64,000 nt of DNA from Nitratireductor arenosus (lineage in GTDB: Bacteria; Pseudomonadota; Alphaproteobacteria; Rhizobiales; Rhizobiaceae), in the NCBI RefSeq assembly GCF_009742725.1, contig NZ_WPHG01000003.1, forward strand, positions 806,001-870,000, in the 5' to 3' direction. The translations under genes and the position numbers were made by a program. Below the pieces are notes generated by a model. The model was not told the DNA's origin. It searched no databases and was given only the letters and a program-made list of their open reading frames with translations. Below, one piece after another: positions 26,225-36,185 of the stretch; within the stretch, counting starts at the first letter, position 1, and every line of letters begins with the position of its first letter.

Positions 26225-27661
26225 ATGTCGTTCACCATCGCCATTGTCGGCAGGCCCAATGTCGGCAAGTCGACGCTGTTCAACCGGTTGGTCGGGCGCA
26301 AGCTCGCCCTGGTCGACGACACGCCGGGCGTAACACGTGACCGGCGCGTTCACGAGGCCAGGCTTTACGATCTGCGGTTCCAGGTCATCGATACGGCCGG
26401 TTTCGAGGATGTCAGCGACGAATCGCTCGAGGGTCGCATGCGCCAGCAGACCGAGCGCGCGATCGCGGATTGCGATCTGGTGCTGTTCATGATCGACGCC
26501 AAGGCCGGTATCACGCCCAATGACGGCGCTTTCGCCCAGGTGGCGCGGCGCTCGGGCAAGCCGATCGTGCTTGTCGCCAACAAGGCCGAGGCGCGTGGCG
26601 CTGAAACCGGCCTGCACGAGGCCTGGGGCCTGGGGCTCGGCGAGCCGGTGCCGTTCTCGGCCGAGCATGGTCAGGGTCTGCCGGACCTGCGCGAGGCGAT
26701 CATCGCCGCGCTCGGCGAGGACAGGGCGTTCGGCCCGGACGAGGAGGAGGCGGCGGCCGCGGAAGCCGAGATCGCACTGGTCGGCGACGACGTCTCCGAC
26801 CCCGACGAGGACGAGGTTCCCGCCTACGACGCCACCAAGCCGATGCGGATCGCCATCGTCGGCCGGCCCAATGCCGGCAAGTCGACGCTGATCAACGCGC
26901 TGATCGGCGAGGAACGTCTGCTGACCGGGCCCGAGGCCGGCATTACCCGCGATTCGATTTCGGTCGACTGGCAGTGGCGCGGCCGCAAGATGCGGTTGTT
27001 CGACACGGCCGGCATGCGCCGCAAGTCGCGCGTACAGGAAAAGCTGGAGAAGCTCTCCGTCGCCGATGGGCTGCGTGCCATCCGTTTCGCCGAGGTGGTG
27101 ATCGTTGTCTTCGACGCCACGATCCCGTTCGAAAAGCAGGATCTCCAGATTGCCGACCTGATCGCGCGCGAGGGGCGGGCGCCGGTGCTTGCCTTCAACA
27201 AATGGGACCTGATCGACGATCCGCAGGAACTGCTTGCCGAGTTGCGCGAAAAGACCGACCGGCTCCTGCCGCAGGTGCGCGGCCTGCGCGCCGTGCCGGT
27301 TTCGGCCGAGACCGGCCGCGGGCTCGACAAGCTGATGCAGGCGGTCGCCGACACGCACGAGGTGTGGAACCGACGCATTTCGACCGGCCGCCTCAACCGC
27401 TGGCTTGAGGGTGTACTTGCCCACCATCCCCCGCCCGCCGTCGCCGGCCGCCGACTGAAAATCAAATATCTGACCCAGGTCAAGGCCCGTCCGCCCGGTT
27501 TCGTCGTGTCGTGTTCGCGGCCCGATGCGATGCCGCAATCCTATGTGCGCTATCTCGTCAACGGTCTTCGCGACAGTTTCGATATGCCGGGCGTGCCGAT
27601 CCGCGTCATGTTGCGCGCGCCGGAAAATCCCTTCGCCGGCCGGGCGCGCAAGAAGAAGTGA
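26225..27661 (+). CDS. der: Ribosome biogenesis GTPase Der (EngA)
   Basis: Essential GTPase with two tandem G domains that assists 50S ribosome assembly. The 478-residue protein has P-loops GRPNVGKST at 9-17 and GRPNAGKST near 213-221, G3 motifs DTAGF and DTAGM, G4 motifs NKAE and NKWD, and a KH-like C-terminal domain ending in a basic tail (FAGRARKKK). The linker between the G domains is strongly acidic ([11 protein letters not shown]...DPDEDE). ATG 26225 was chosen at the family N-terminus. Confidence 0.97.
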   Translation: MSFTIAIVGRPNVGKSTLFNRLVGRKLALVDDTPGVTRDRRVHEARLYDLRFQVIDTAGFEDVSDESLEGRMRQQTERAIADCDLVLFMIDAKAGITPNDGAFAQVARRSGKPIVLVANKAEARGAETGLHEAWGLGLGEPVPFSAEHGQGLPDLREAIIAALGEDRAFGPDEEEAAAAEAEIALVGDDVSDPDEDEVPAYDATKPMRIAIVGRPNAGKSTLINALIGEERLLTGPEAGITRDSISVDWQWRGRKMRLFDTAGMRRKSRVQEKLEKLSVADGLRAIRFAEVVIVVFDATIPFEKQDLQIADLIAREGRAPVLAFNKWDLIDDPQELLAELREKTDRLLPQVRGLRAVPVSAETGRGLDKLMQAVADTHEVWNRRISTGRLNRWLEGVLAHHPPPAVAGRRLKIKYLTQVKARPPGFVVSCSRPDAMPQSYVRYLVNGLRDSFDMPGVPIRVMLRAPENPFAGRARKKK

Positions 27662-27710
27662 CCTGTCGCGCCGCGAGTTCGTCCGCTCTAATTCAGCCCG
27701 ATTTCTGCCG

Positions 27711-27725
27711 TTAACGCTCCATCAA
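27711..27725 (+). promoter_or_regulatory. CtrA-like site upstream of cell-wall hydrolase
   Basis: TTAA-CGCTCCA-TCAA matches the alphaproteobacterial cell-cycle regulator consensus TTAA-N7-TTAA at seven of eight fixed positions, with the correct spacing. It is 57 bases before the hydrolase start. One mismatch and a short motif make it only a candidate. Confidence 0.3.
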
Positions 27726-27781
27726 CGATAAAAACGCAAACTCTTACGCATTCGTGTCGAGTGGCGTTCTGGAGAGTTTCG

Positions 27782-28966
27782 GTGCTTCGAAAGTCGGTTT
27801 CGCGGCTGCCCGCCGCTGTGTTTCGCGGGCCTACCCTGTTTTCATCCCTCATTGTTGCCGCGGGCCTGTTCATCGGTTTTCCGACGCAGACCGCCTATCA
27901 GGACATGACGAGCTATGTCGCCGGCATCGGCGCGCGCGATGTGCGCTGGGGCGCGGCTATCGAAAGGTCGGTCGCCGGTTCCGTGCACAAGGCTGAAATG
28001 CCCTTCGTCGACGACACCGTGACCGGCACGATTTCGGGCGGCGGCATGCAGACCGACGGCATCGGCGCCGTCGCCTTCCGCGGCGACAGCGGGGTTGCCA
28101 ACGAAGTTCCCGACGAGGAGCGCGTCAACCGCCGCGAAAAGCGTGGCCGCATCATCAACGTTGCGCCGGTCGCGCCGCCTAAGGCGTTTAACGCCGGTTC
28201 GGTCCTGGAACGCACGAGCATGATCGAGGTTCCATCGGCGGAGCCCAAACTCGCAATGGCCTTCGACGAGCCCGCAATCAAGGGCAGGGAGATCGCCATC
28301 GCCGCCGCCTTCCACCGCCGCGCCGCCGCGCGATCTTCATCGGGCGTTCCCGCCATGCTGGCGAGCCTCGTCACCAACGAACGCGCCGATATCCTGGCGA
28401 CCGCCTACGCTCCGCCCGAACCCGACTACGCCAAGAAATCGCCCTTCGCCAGCCTGCTCGGCGAGGAGGAGAAGGAAAAAGGCGGCCGCTTCATTCCGCC
28501 GGTCGCCAAGGGTGACCATCCGTGGATGCGCCGGCCGCTGCCGGCGTCCGTGTTTTCGAAGGCGGAGCAGAAATGCCTCGCCGTCGGCATCTATTTCGAG
28601 GCGCGCGGCGAGAGCCTGAAGGGCCAGGCCGCCGTCGCTCAGGTGATCTTGAACCGGGTGCGCAATCCTACCTATCCCAATTCGGTCTGCGGCGTCGTCT
28701 ACCAGAACGACAATTGGCGCAATCGCTGCCAGTTCTCGTTTGCTTGCGACGGCATTCGCGATCGCATCGCCAGCCCGGACCATTGGCGCACCGCCCAGGA
28801 CATCGCCATGGCCGTCACCGCGGGCAAGATCTTCATTCCAGAAGTGGGCTCCTCGACCCACTATCACGCCACCTATGTGGCGCCGCGCTGGGCCCGTGCG
28901 ATGAAGAAGATGAAAAAGATCGGGTTGCATGTTTTCTACCGCACCTATGGCGGCGGCTGGAACTGA
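27782..28966 (+). CDS. SleB-type cell wall hydrolase
   Basis: 394-residue peptidoglycan hydrolase. An N-terminal hydrophobic segment ([14 protein letters not shown]) anchors or exports the protein, a long low-complexity linker follows, and the C-terminal hydrolase_2 domain begins near [30 protein letters not shown], including the catalytic Glu of EARGE, and ends with [11 protein letters not shown]. Such proteins cleave glycan strands and remodel the wall at division. Starts: GTG 27782 has GGAGAG six bases upstream and is preferred; GTG 27761 would add seven residues without a good ribosome site. Confidence 0.85.
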   Translation: MLRKSVSRLPAAVFRGPTLFSSLIVAAGLFIGFPTQTAYQDMTSYVAGIGARDVRWGAAIERSVAGSVHKAEMPFVDDTVTGTISGGGMQTDGIGAVAFRGDSGVANEVPDEERVNRREKRGRIINVAPVAPPKAFNAGSVLERTSMIEVPSAEPKLAMAFDEPAIKGREIAIAAAFHRRAAARSSSGVPAMLASLVTNERADILATAYAPPEPDYAKKSPFASLLGEEEKEKGGRFIPPVAKGDHPWMRRPLPASVFSKAEQKCLAVGIYFEARGESLKGQAAVAQVILNRVRNPTYPNSVCGVVYQNDNWRNRCQFSFACDGIRDRIASPDHWRTAQDIAMAVTAGKIFIPEVGSSTHYHATYVAPRWARAMKKMKKIGLHVFYRTYGGGWN

Positions 28967-29115
28967 AAGCCGCGACGGAATCGGTGCGTCGACGCGGCTG
29001 GGCGCGGCGGATTCGCTGCTCTGCGGGCCCATGCGGTGATGGACGTAGTGTCGCACCGATATAAGTATTTGAAACAAATCAGCAATTTTGCTTTCGGCAA
29101 GCCCGGGACTGCCGC

Positions 29116-29144
29116 TTGACTGCCGGTATCGCCCTCACTATGGT
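29116..29144 (+). promoter_or_regulatory. Sigma70-type promoter of F0 ATP synthase operon
   Basis: TTGACT (29116-29121), exactly 17 bases, then TATGGT (29139-29144), about 110 bases upstream of atpI. It is one of the clearest housekeeping-like promoters in the window. Confidence 0.6.
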
Positions 29145-29255
29145 GCGCCCGACTTTGAAGCGGGCAATCCGGCCGGGATTGCGCGGGCAAGGGTCACGCG
29201 CCGGGATGGCCTCGGCGTGACCCGCGTGAAACGGCCCGCGAGGATCCTGGTGAAG

Positions 29256-29603
29256 ATGGCGCGCGAGGACGATCTTGATCGCAGGCGACGGGAACTGGAA
29301 GCCGCTCTTTCGGCGCGGCGTCCGGAGACCGACGGTGAGGGAAAATCCGCCAAGTCGGGCAGTCTGGCCGGGGCTGGCAATGCGCTGAAACTATCCAGCG
29401 AATTCATTGCCGGTATCGTGGTCGGCGCTGGAATCGGCTGGATGATCGACCGGCTGGCGGGCACTTCGCCCTTCGGCCTCGTGGTTTTTCTTCTGCTCGG
29501 CTTTGGCGCTGGCGTTCTTAACGCCTTGCGCTCGACGGGGCAGATCGCGGAATTTGGCTCCCGCTCATCCGGCAAGGATGAGGGCGGAGACGACAGGACC
29601 TAA
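29256..29603 (+). CDS. atpI: ATP synthase subunit I
   Basis: 115-residue membrane protein that helps assemble the c-ring of F0F1 ATP synthase. A charged N-terminus (EDDLDRRRRELEAALSARR) precedes two hydrophobic helices, with FIAGIVVGAGIGWMIDRLAG and PFGLVVFLLLGFGAGVLNALR typical of alphaproteobacterial AtpI/Atp1. Start: ATG 29256; GTG 29250 also has an AGGA upstream and cannot be ruled out. First gene of the F0 operon. Confidence 0.9.
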   Translation: MAREDDLDRRRRELEAALSARRPETDGEGKSAKSGSLAGAGNALKLSSEFIAGIVVGAGIGWMIDRLAGTSPFGLVVFLLLGFGAGVLNALRSTGQIAEFGSRSSGKDEGGDDRT

Positions 29604-29642
29604 ACGGCGCCGTTGGCGCGAGCAGCAAGGCGGGGTAGGCAG

Positions 29643-30392
29643 GTGGCAAGCGATCCCATCCACCAGTTCAATATCAGCAAACTGGTCCCGATCGAGATCG
29701 GCGGCCTCGATTTTTCCTTCACCAATTCTTCTGCCTTCATGGTCGCCACCGTCGTGGCTGCCGGCGCCTTCTTGTTCTTGAGCACGGCCAGCCGCGGGCT
29801 GGTGCCGAGCCGCATGCAGTCGATCGCGGAAATGACCTACGAATTCGTGGCCAACATGCTGCGCGACGCGGCCGGCTCGCAGGGGATGAAATTCTTCCCC
29901 TTCGTGTTTTCCCTGTTCGTGTTCGTGCTGGTCGCGAATCTTTTGGGAATGTTTCCCTATTTCTTCACGGTCACGAGCCATATCATCGTGACTTTCGCGC
30001 TCGCCATCCTGGTGATCGGCACCGTCATCGTTTACGGCTTCTGGAAACACGGGCTCGGCTTCCTGAACCTGTTCGTGCCGAGTGGCGTGCCGGGGGTGCT
30101 GTTGCCGCTGGTGATTGCGATTGAGGTGATCTCGTTCCTGTCGCGCCCGATCAGTCTTTCGGTGCGCCTGTTCGCCAACATGCTGGCCGGACATATCACG
30201 CTCAAGGTCTTCGCCGGCTTTGTCACCTCGCTCAGCGCGTTCGGTATTGTCGGCATTGGCGGCGCGATCCTGCCGCTCGGCATGACTGTCGCGCTGACCG
30301 GTCTCGAGTTCCTCGTCGCGTTCCTGCAGGCTTACGTGTTCGCGGTCCTGACCTGCATGTATCTGAACGACGCGATTCATCCCGGACACTAA
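29643..30392 (+). CDS. atpB: ATP synthase F0 subunit a
   Basis: Proton-channel subunit a of ATP synthase, 249 residues. [18 protein letters not shown] contains the essential arginine (about R175, equivalent to E. coli R210) that faces the c-ring, and [29 protein letters not shown] is the conserved last helix. The start is GTG at 29643; an in-frame ATG farther upstream gives an implausible arginine-rich leader. A 39-base gap follows atpI. Confidence 0.96.
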   Translation: MASDPIHQFNISKLVPIEIGGLDFSFTNSSAFMVATVVAAGAFLFLSTASRGLVPSRMQSIAEMTYEFVANMLRDAAGSQGMKFFPFVFSLFVFVLVANLLGMFPYFFTVTSHIIVTFALAILVIGTVIVYGFWKHGLGFLNLFVPSGVPGVLLPLVIAIEVISFLSRPISLSVRLFANMLAGHITLKVFAGFVTSLSAFGIVGIGGAILPLGMTVALTGLEFLVAFLQAYVFAVLTCMYLNDAIHPGH

Positions 30393-30399
30393 AAACACC

Positions 30400-30419
30400 G
30401 GACGCCCGGCGCGGCGTCC
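30400..30419 (+). other. Intercistronic hairpin atpB-atpE
   Basis: GGACGCC (30400-30406), loop CGGCGC, GGCGTCC (30413-30419), without a T-run. A stable stem just upstream of atpE may protect the c-subunit message, whose product is needed in excess. Confidence 0.55.
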
Positions 30420-30466
30420 TTCATCGACATCAACCTGATCAAGAGCTTCAAAGAAGGAGTACCCCA

Positions 30467-30691
30467 ATGGAAGTAGATGCAGCTAAGGCAATCGGCGCGG
30501 GCATTGCGTGTCTCGGCATGGGCGGCGTCGGCATCGGTCTCGGCCACATGTTCGGCAACTTCCTGTCCGGCGCGCTGCGCAACCCCTCGGCCGCCGACGG
30601 CCAGTTCGGTCGCCTGATCTTCGGCTTTGCCGTGACCGAGGCGCTCGGCATCTTCTCGCTGCTCGTCGCTCTGCTTCTGCTCTTCACCTAA
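30467..30691 (+). CDS. atpE: ATP synthase F0 subunit c
   Basis: 74-residue hairpin protein forming the proton-driven rotor ring. Helix 1 is glycine-rich ([19 protein letters not shown]), the polar loop has RNP at 38-40, and helix 2 carries the proton-binding glutamate E58 in [11 protein letters not shown] strong GAAGGAG lies just upstream and hairpins flank the gene on both sides, which fits high expression relative to its operon neighbours. Confidence 0.97.
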   Translation: MEVDAAKAIGAGIACLGMGGVGIGLGHMFGNFLSGALRNPSAADGQFGRLIFGFAVTEALGIFSLLVALLLLFT

Positions 30692-30716
30692 GAGCCGAAA
30701 CCATCGCGTAGGGTGA

Positions 30717-30737
30717 CCGGCCGCCTGTGGCGGCCGG
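30717..30737 (+). other. Intercistronic hairpin atpE-atpF'
   Basis: CCGGCCGCC (30717-30725), loop TGT, GGCGGCCGG (30729-30737): a perfect 9-bp stem with no T-run, 26 bases after atpE. It probably stabilises the atpE message or partly attenuates read-through. Confidence 0.6.
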
Positions 30738-30754
30738 CTGAAAAGTGACAGGAC

Positions 30755-31339
30755 ATGCCCATGTTTGTGGCACCGGCATTCGCCGCGTCGGACCAACCGG
30801 CGGAAAACGGCGAGACTCATTCCGCGACCGAAGCGGGTCACGACGGCGCCGAGGCGGGGTTTCCGCCCTTCGAGACGTCGACCTATCCGTCGCAGATATT
30901 GTGGCTGGCGATCACGTTCGGCCTGTTCTACCTGTTCTTGAAGCGGGTGGCGCTGCCGAGGCTGGCCGGAATCATGGAGGTGCGGCGTGACCGCATCGCC
31001 CAGGATCTCGACCAGGCGGCCCGGCTGAAGCAGGAATCGGACGAAGCGATTGCCGCCTACGAGCAGGCGCTGGCCGAGGCGCGGTTGAAGGCCAACGAGA
31101 TTGGCCAAAAGGCGCGTGACGCTGCGAAGGCCCAGGCCGACGAGACCAGGCGCGTCGTCGAGGCGCAGCTGGAAGAAAGACTGACCGGAGCTGAAACGCG
31201 GATTTCTGAGATCAAGGCGTCGGCCCTGAGCGATGTCGGAACGATCGCGGAAGACACGGCCGGATCCATCGTGCAAACGCTGGGCGGCGGCTCGGTCACC
31301 AAGGCCGAAGTCGCGGCCGCGGTCAAGGCAGCGCGCTAG
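30755..31339 (+). CDS. ATP synthase F0 subunit b' (AtpG/AtpF2)
   Basis: 194-residue b' stalk subunit. An N-terminal acidic segment is followed by a membrane helix (SQILWLAITFGLFYLFLKRVALPRL) and a long charged coiled coil. Having separate b and b' subunits is usual in alphaproteobacteria, cyanobacteria and plastids, in place of a b homodimer. Nine bases separate its stop from the atpF start. Confidence 0.93.
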   Translation: MPMFVAPAFAASDQPAENGETHSATEAGHDGAEAGFPPFETSTYPSQILWLAITFGLFYLFLKRVALPRLAGIMEVRRDRIAQDLDQAARLKQESDEAIAAYEQALAEARLKANEIGQKARDAAKAQADETRRVVEAQLEERLTGAETRISEIKASALSDVGTIAEDTAGSIVQTLGGGSVTKAEVAAAVKAAR

Positions 31340-31348
31340 GAGGCGGTG

Positions 31349-31828
31349 ATGGACGCAACATTTTGGGCAACTGTTGCCCTGTTCATCTTCTTCGCGGTCG
31401 TCTTCTACCTGAAGGTGCCGGGGCTGGTGGCGAAGTCGCTCGACGACCGTGCAGAGCGCATTCGCAACGAGCTCGACCAGGCGCGCAAGCTGCGTGAGGA
31501 AGCCCAGGAGGTGCTGGCCGAGTATCAGCGCCGCCGCAAGGAAGCCGAGAAGGAAGCCGACGACATCGTCGCCTCGGCCGAGCACGAGGCTGCCCTGATG
31601 GTCGAGGAAGCCAAGCAGAAGACCGAGGATTATGTCGCGCGGCGCACCGCGTTGGCTGAGCAGAAGATCGCCCAGGCCGAGCGCGACGCCGTCAACGAGG
31701 TCCGCGCCCAGGCGGCCGATATCGCGGTCGAGGCGGCGCGCCGGATTCTGGAATCCAAGGTCGACGCCAAGCTGTCGGGCGATCTGTTCAAGAGTTCGCT
31801 CGCCGACGTCAAGGCGAAGCTCAACTGA
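31349..31828 (+). CDS. atpF: ATP synthase F0 subunit b
   Basis: 159-residue b subunit of the peripheral stalk: one N-terminal membrane helix (TFWATVALFIFFAVVFYLKVPGLV) and a long alpha-helical charged arm with heptad spacing (AERIRNELDQARKLREEA). AGGAGG overlapping the b' stop lies five bases before ATG 31349; the GTG three bases upstream is less well placed. Last gene of the operon, followed by a strong terminator. Confidence 0.95.
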   Translation: MDATFWATVALFIFFAVVFYLKVPGLVAKSLDDRAERIRNELDQARKLREEAQEVLAEYQRRRKEAEKEADDIVASAEHEAALMVEEAKQKTEDYVARRTALAEQKIAQAERDAVNEVRAQAADIAVEAARRILESKVDAKLSGDLFKSSLADVKAKLN

Positions 31829-31870
31829 GGTTTTTCGAACCGGGTGAGCCCGCCTGGACCGGAACGATCG

Positions 31871-31897
31871 ATGCCGCTTCCGGGCGGCATTTTTTTT
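31871..31897 (+). terminator. Rho-independent terminator of F0 operon
   Basis: ATGCCGC (31871-31877), loop TTCCGG, GCGGCAT (31884-31890) followed by seven Ts. Confidence 0.92.
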
Positions 31898-32079
31898 CGA
31901 ATGGCCGAAGCGGCAATCTTTCGCCATGGACCGCTGGGCGGCCGCGCGGGCGGACTGAGCTCGTTCTTGGAAAACGGGTTGGGCCGGTGGCCGTAAGCGG
32001 CGGCCCTGCGCCGGACATATCAGCCCTTCTGGCAGCGAGAGCCCCAAGTGCGGGGAACCAGGTTCCGATCGCCGGGATG

Positions 32080-32751
32080 CTACGCTTCGGTGGTCGTGTC
32101 GGCCGCGGCGCGCAGCGGCGCGAAGGACAGGCGGTGGATGCGCGCGATCGCGCCGCCGCGTGCGATCGCCTCGCGGTGGATCTGAGTGCCATAACCCATA
32201 TGGCGGTCGAACCCGTATTCGGTGTGCCGCCGCCCGCACGCCGCCATCATCCGGTCGCGCATGACCTTGGCCACGATCGAGGCCGCCGCGATCGACTGCG
32301 CGCGTCTGTCGCCCTTGACCAGCGCCTCGGCGGGACAGGCGAGTGCCGGCGGAACGTCGCGTCCGTCGATCAACGCGAAGCCGGGAACGATCGACAGCGA
32401 GGCCACAGCCCTGCGCATCGCCTCTAGGCTCGCGCGCAGAACATTGCTTCGGTCGATCGCCTGCGCGGAGAGGCTCGCCACGCCGACGGCGCGGGCGCGG
32501 TCGAGAATGTCTTTGTAAAGGACCGAGCGGGTGGCTGCTGAGAGCCGCTTGGAATCGTCGAGACCGGCGGGAATGGCGTCCGGATCCAAAATCACGGCGG
32601 CCGCCACAACCGGTCCGGCAAGCGGACCCCGGCCGGCCTCGTCGACGCCGCAGACGAAAAAAAAACCGCGCCTCATCGCCCGTTCTTCATGGGAAAAATC
32701 GGGGCCGTCGGCGGGATCGAAAAGCAGCGGAGAATCGGGAGGGCGAGCCAT
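32080..32751 (-). CDS. rnhB: Ribonuclease HII
   Basis: Removes RNA, including single ribonucleotides, from RNA-DNA hybrids. [20 protein letters not shown] carries the catalytic Asp-Glu pair and the GRG motif of RNase HII; later [20 protein letters not shown] and the [12 protein letters not shown] segment complete the active site. The start is taken at ATG 32751 (MARPPDSP); an ATG six codons earlier is also open. Convergent with the F0 operon, a neighbourhood common in rhizobial genomes. Confidence 0.94.
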   Translation of the reverse strand: MARPPDSPLLFDPADGPDFSHEERAMRRGFFFVCGVDEAGRGPLAGPVVAAAVILDPDAIPAGLDDSKRLSAATRSVLYKDILDRARAVGVASLSAQAIDRSNVLRASLEAMRRAVASLSIVPGFALIDGRDVPPALACPAEALVKGDRRAQSIAAASIVAKVMRDRMMAACGRRHTEYGFDRHMGYGTQIHREAIARGGAIARIHRLSFAPLRAAADTTTEA

Positions 32752-32900
32752 TTGCGGCGAAACTCGCATCCGCCCCGATTCTCCGCAAGTCCTTCCCTGC
32801 CTGAAGGGGCGGCAGGCCGGGAAGGGGCCGTCGGCTAGGGCGGGGGACTTAGCCGGACGGGAAGAGGGGGCGTCAGCCGGGACGACGGCCGCGCGGCGCC

Positions 32901-34055
32901 CTAAAACAGGCGCAACTGCTCGCCGGCGCGCGGCGGCGGTTCGAAAAGATCGGTACGCAGCGCGAGTTTGGCCCGGTTGAGCCCGATCCGGCGCGCGGCG
33001 ATCTCGAAACGGCGGCCGATCTGCCAGGCATAGGGGCCGGTGCCGCGCATCCGTTTCCCCCAGCTCGAATCATAATCCTTGCCGTCGCGCATCGAGCGGA
33101 TCAGCGCCATCACGTGGCGGTAGCGGTCCGGATAGTGGCGCAACAGCCAATCCTTGAAGATCGGGCTGACCTCCAGCGGCAGGCGCAGGATGATGTAGCC
33201 GGCCTCGCGTGCGCCGGCCGCGTGGGCCGATTCCAGAATGCGCTCGACCTCGTGGTCGCTCAGGCCCGGGATCAGCGGTGCGGCCATCACCGAGACCGGA
33301 ATGCCGGCTTGCGACAGCGCCTTCATCGCCTCCAGCCGTCTCGTCGGTGTCGCCGCGCGCGGTTCCATCGTGCGCGCCAGCCGCCGGTCGAGCGTCGTCA
33401 CCGAAAAGGCCACCTTGGCCAGGCCGCGCTCGGCCATGCGGGCGAGAATGTCGATGTCGCGCATCACCAGCGCCGATTTGGTGACGATACCGACCGGGTG
33501 ATTGTGAGCGTCGAGCACTTCCAGGATCTCGCGCATAATGCGCCACTGTCTTTCGACCGGCTGATAGGGATCGGTGTTGGTGCCGATCGCGATCGTCTTC
33601 GGCTCATAGCCTTCCCTGGCCAGTTCACGCTCCAGCAGCCTGGCCGCATCCGGCTTGGCAAACAGCCGCGCCTCGAAATCGAGGCCGGCCGAAAGCCCCA
33701 TAAAGGCATGGGTCGGGCGGGCGAAACAGTAGACGCAGCCATGCTCGCAACCGCGATAGGGATTGATCGATCGGTCGAAGGAAATGTCGGGCGACGTGTT
33801 GCGGGTAATCACCGAGCGCGGCTTTTCCACCTGCACTTCCGTCTTGAAGGGCGGCAACGCCTCAAGCGTTTCCCAGCCGTCATCGAACACTTCACGACGC
33901 AGCGCCTCGAACCGTCCCGACGGATTGATACCCGCCGAGCGCCCGCGCCGGCGCGCTTCGCCGACGCGCAGGCCGCTCTCCTCGATCAGCGCGTTCGCCA
34001 CCGCTGCGCCGCCACCGTCGAAGGCTGCCATGTCTGCGCGGTCGAACTGCTCCAT
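32901..34055 (-). CDS. PA0069-family radical SAM protein
   Basis: 384-residue radical S-adenosylmethionine enzyme. The cluster-binding C-x3-C-x2-C is CEHGCVYC, preceded by INPYRG, and followed by the SAM-contact [13 protein letters not shown]. These are hallmarks of the PA0069 family, related to spore photoproduct lyase-like Rv2578c proteins, whose reaction is not established. It stands next to rnhB on the same strand with a gap of about 150 bases after its stop. Confidence 0.88.
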   Translation of the reverse strand: MEQFDRADMAAFDGGGAAVANALIEESGLRVGEARRRGRSAGINPSGRFEALRREVFDDGWETLEALPPFKTEVQVEKPRSVITRNTSPDISFDRSINPYRGCEHGCVYCFARPTHAFMGLSAGLDFEARLFAKPDAARLLERELAREGYEPKTIAIGTNTDPYQPVERQWRIMREILEVLDAHNHPVGIVTKSALVMRDIDILARMAERGLAKVAFSVTTLDRRLARTMEPRAATPTRRLEAMKALSQAGIPVSVMAAPLIPGLSDHEVERILESAHAAGAREAGYIILRLPLEVSPIFKDWLLRHYPDRYRHVMALIRSMRDGKDYDSSWGKRMRGTGPYAWQIGRRFEIAARRIGLNRAKLALRTDLFEPPPRAGEQLRLF

Positions 34056-34190
34056 GATCTGTCTCCGCTGGCGGGTTGAGTGTCGGTCTCGATGAATCTA
34101 TTCCTATCGACATCATGAGAACAAAGCAAGAACTTTTTCGACCTTGCGTCGTCGTTGGCTTTGTTTGCTGCAATGCGGTATCGAGGGCGC

Positions 34191-34694
34191 ATGCTGACGG
34201 TGTTGATTGAGACCCTGAACGACGCGGACGCGCTGGCCGCCACGCTGGGATCGCTGGTGCCGGCGGCCGTTGAAGGCGTCGTGTGCGAGGTTATCGTGCA
34301 CGATCGCGGCTCGTCGGACGCAACCGTGACGATAAGCGACCAGGCCGGCTGCACGCTGGTTGGGCAGGGCGGCCTCGGCGGTGGGCTGAAGGCGGCGCGC
34401 GGTGCGTGGTTGTTGTTCCTGGAGCCCGGCGCGCTGCTGGGCGACGGCTGGATGGAGGCGGTCGTGAGCCATATAGGCGCCCAACGCCGCCCGGCGCGGT
34501 TTTCCCCGGCGCGTTCCGGCGCCAGGCAGGCACTGAAGCGGCTTTTCGCTCGCACGGATCCGCTCGCCGACGGCGTTCTGGTTTCGAAGACCGAGGCGTT
34601 GTCGCGCTACCGCCCCGATGACGGGCTGGAGACGGTGGCGCGCGGGCTCAAGCGCTGCCGGTTGAATGCTACGATCAGATTCGCGTCATGCTGA
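34191..34694 (+). CDS. Glycosyltransferase family 2-like protein
   Basis: 167-residue protein with the start of a GT-A fold: LTVLIETLNDADALAATLGSL, then VIVHDRGSSDAT (where D-x-SD is expected) and GAWLLFLEPGALLGDGWMEA. It is about half the length of typical family 2 transferases, lacking the acceptor region, and resembles short rhizobial proteins found at this locus. Whether it is catalytic is uncertain. ATG 34191 was chosen at the first beta-strand. Convergent with moaB. Confidence 0.65.
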   Translation: MLTVLIETLNDADALAATLGSLVPAAVEGVVCEVIVHDRGSSDATVTISDQAGCTLVGQGGLGGGLKAARGAWLLFLEPGALLGDGWMEAVVSHIGAQRRPARFSPARSGARQALKRLFARTDPLADGVLVSKTEALSRYRPDDGLETVARGLKRCRLNATIRFASC

Positions 34695-34730
34695 CTGTAG
34701 GCGCGGCCCGCGGTCGCCGCTCCCGTCCGT

Positions 34731-35294
34731 TCACACCATCTTGCCGCCGCCGCGCTTTAGGTGTTCGTCGAGGCGTGGCATGATCTCCACGAAATTGCAC
34801 GGCATGTGCCGGTAGTCGAGCTGGCCTTTCAAGATTCCGTCCCAGGCGTCGCGACAGGCGCCGGGCGAACCCGGCAGCACGAACACGAAGGTCTGATTGA
34901 CCAGCCCGCCGGTGGCGCGCGACTGGATCGTCGAGGTGCCGATCTTGTCGTAGGAAATGCGGTGAAAGACCTCGGAAAAACCGTCCATGCGCTTTTCGAA
35001 CAGCGGCTCGACCGCTTCGGGCGTGACGTCGCGGCCGGTAAAGCCGGTTCCGCCGGTGGTGATGATCGCGTCGACCCGGTCGTCCTTCGACCAGGCGAGT
35101 ATCTTTTTCCGGATCGCCTCGACCTCGTCGCGCACGATCGCCCGCTCGACCAGTCGGTGGCCGGCTTCGGCGATGCGTTCGGCCAGCGCCCCGCCGGACT
35201 TGTCGTCGGCGAGTGCGCGCGTGTCCGACACGGTCAAAACCGCGATTCCGACTGCGATGAAGGGGCGTTTTTCGTCAAGCCGGCCTGCGCTCAT
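34731..35294 (-). CDS. moaB: Molybdenum cofactor protein MoaB/MogA family
   Basis: 187-residue MoaB/MogA-type protein that binds and adenylylates molybdopterin during molybdenum cofactor synthesis. IAVLTVSDTR opens the fold and AIITTGGTGFTGRDVTPEAVEPL (77-99) is the conserved nucleotide/pterin loop; the LPGSPGACRDAWDGI region is also conserved. Its ATG overlaps the ispE stop (ATGA), so the two are co-translated despite unrelated functions. No other moa gene is in the window. Confidence 0.92.
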   Translation of the reverse strand: MSAGRLDEKRPFIAVGIAVLTVSDTRALADDKSGGALAERIAEAGHRLVERAIVRDEVEAIRKKILAWSKDDRVDAIITTGGTGFTGRDVTPEAVEPLFEKRMDGFSEVFHRISYDKIGTSTIQSRATGGLVNQTFVFVLPGSPGACRDAWDGILKGQLDYRHMPCNFVEIMPRLDEHLKRGGGKMV

Positions 35295-36169
35295 GCGTTC
35301 GATCCCGTCGTTTCGCCGGCAGCCACGAACCAGCCCGGCCGTTCTTTGCTGATGGCGGCCTCGGCGTGCCGCGCCGTCTCGATCGTGTCGTAAAGTCCGA
35401 AACATGTCGCGCCGGAGCCCGACATGCGCCCCAGCCGCGCGCCACTGGCCGCGACAACGTCGAGCGCCTCGGCGATCTGCGGGGCGAGCGCGATCGCGGC
35501 GGGCTGCAAATCGTTGCGGCAATCCGCCAGCCAGTCCACCACCGATTTTTCGTCCCGCCGTGATGGCAGGGCGGGCAAGGGTGCGTTGTCGCGGCGTTCG
35601 AGCCGGGCAAACACCGCTTGCGTCGGGACGGCCACCCCGGGATTGACCATCACAAGCGGCAAAGCCGGCCAATCGGCGAGACGATGGATATCCTCGCCGA
35701 TGCCGCGCGCGATCAGCGGCCGGGCCGCCAGGCACATCGGCAGGTCTGCGCCGAGTTCAACACCGAGTCGCGCCAGCCCGGCCTCGCCGACATCGAGCTC
35801 CCACAGCGCCGCGAGCCCGCGCAGCGTCGCTGCCGCGTCGCTGGAGCCGCCGCCGATCCCGGCGGCCACCGGCAGGTTCTTCGTCAGCCGGATGGAACTG
35901 CGCCGGTCGCGGGCCTGCGGGAACGCGTCGCGCAGCCGTTCGCGGGCGCGTTCGATCAGATTGTCGCCGCCGTCGGGCAGGGCATCGGCGAACGGCCCGG
36001 CAATGGCGAGCGCGTCGGTCGCCGCCGGCGCGAGCTCCAACACATCGCCGGTCTGCGAAAACACCGCCAGCGTTTCGATCAGGTGATAGCCGTCGGCGCG
36101 CCGGCCGGTCACGTGCAGGGCGAGATTGATTTTGGCCGGCGCGTGGACCGTGAGCGAGGGGCTACGCAT
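35291..36169 (-). CDS. ispE: 4-diphosphocytidyl-2-C-methyl-D-erythritol kinase
   Basis: GHMP kinase of the non-mevalonate isoprenoid pathway. The 292-residue protein starts with HAPAKINLALHVTGRRADGYH (active-site lysine in PAKINL) and has the ATP loop PVAAGIGGGSSDAAA at 100-114; SGSGATCFGLYD is the third GHMP motif. The ATG at 36169 is where family homology begins; the extended frame above it is arginine-rich and overlaps the small gene upstream. ispB, which consumes the isoprenoid product, is 2.4 kb away. Confidence 0.95.
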   Translation of the reverse strand: MRSPSLTVHAPAKINLALHVTGRRADGYHLIETLAVFSQTGDVLELAPAATDALAIAGPFADALPDGGDNLIERARERLRDAFPQARDRRSSIRLTKNLPVAAGIGGGSSDAAATLRGLAALWELDVGEAGLARLGVELGADLPMCLAARPLIARGIGEDIHRLADWPALPLVMVNPGVAVPTQAVFARLERRDNAPLPALPSRRDEKSVVDWLADCRNDLQPAAIALAPQIAEALDVVAASGARLGRMSGSGATCFGLYDTIETARHAEAAISKERPGWFVAAGETTGSNA

Positions 36170-36185
36170 GAAGGACCCGCGCCGT

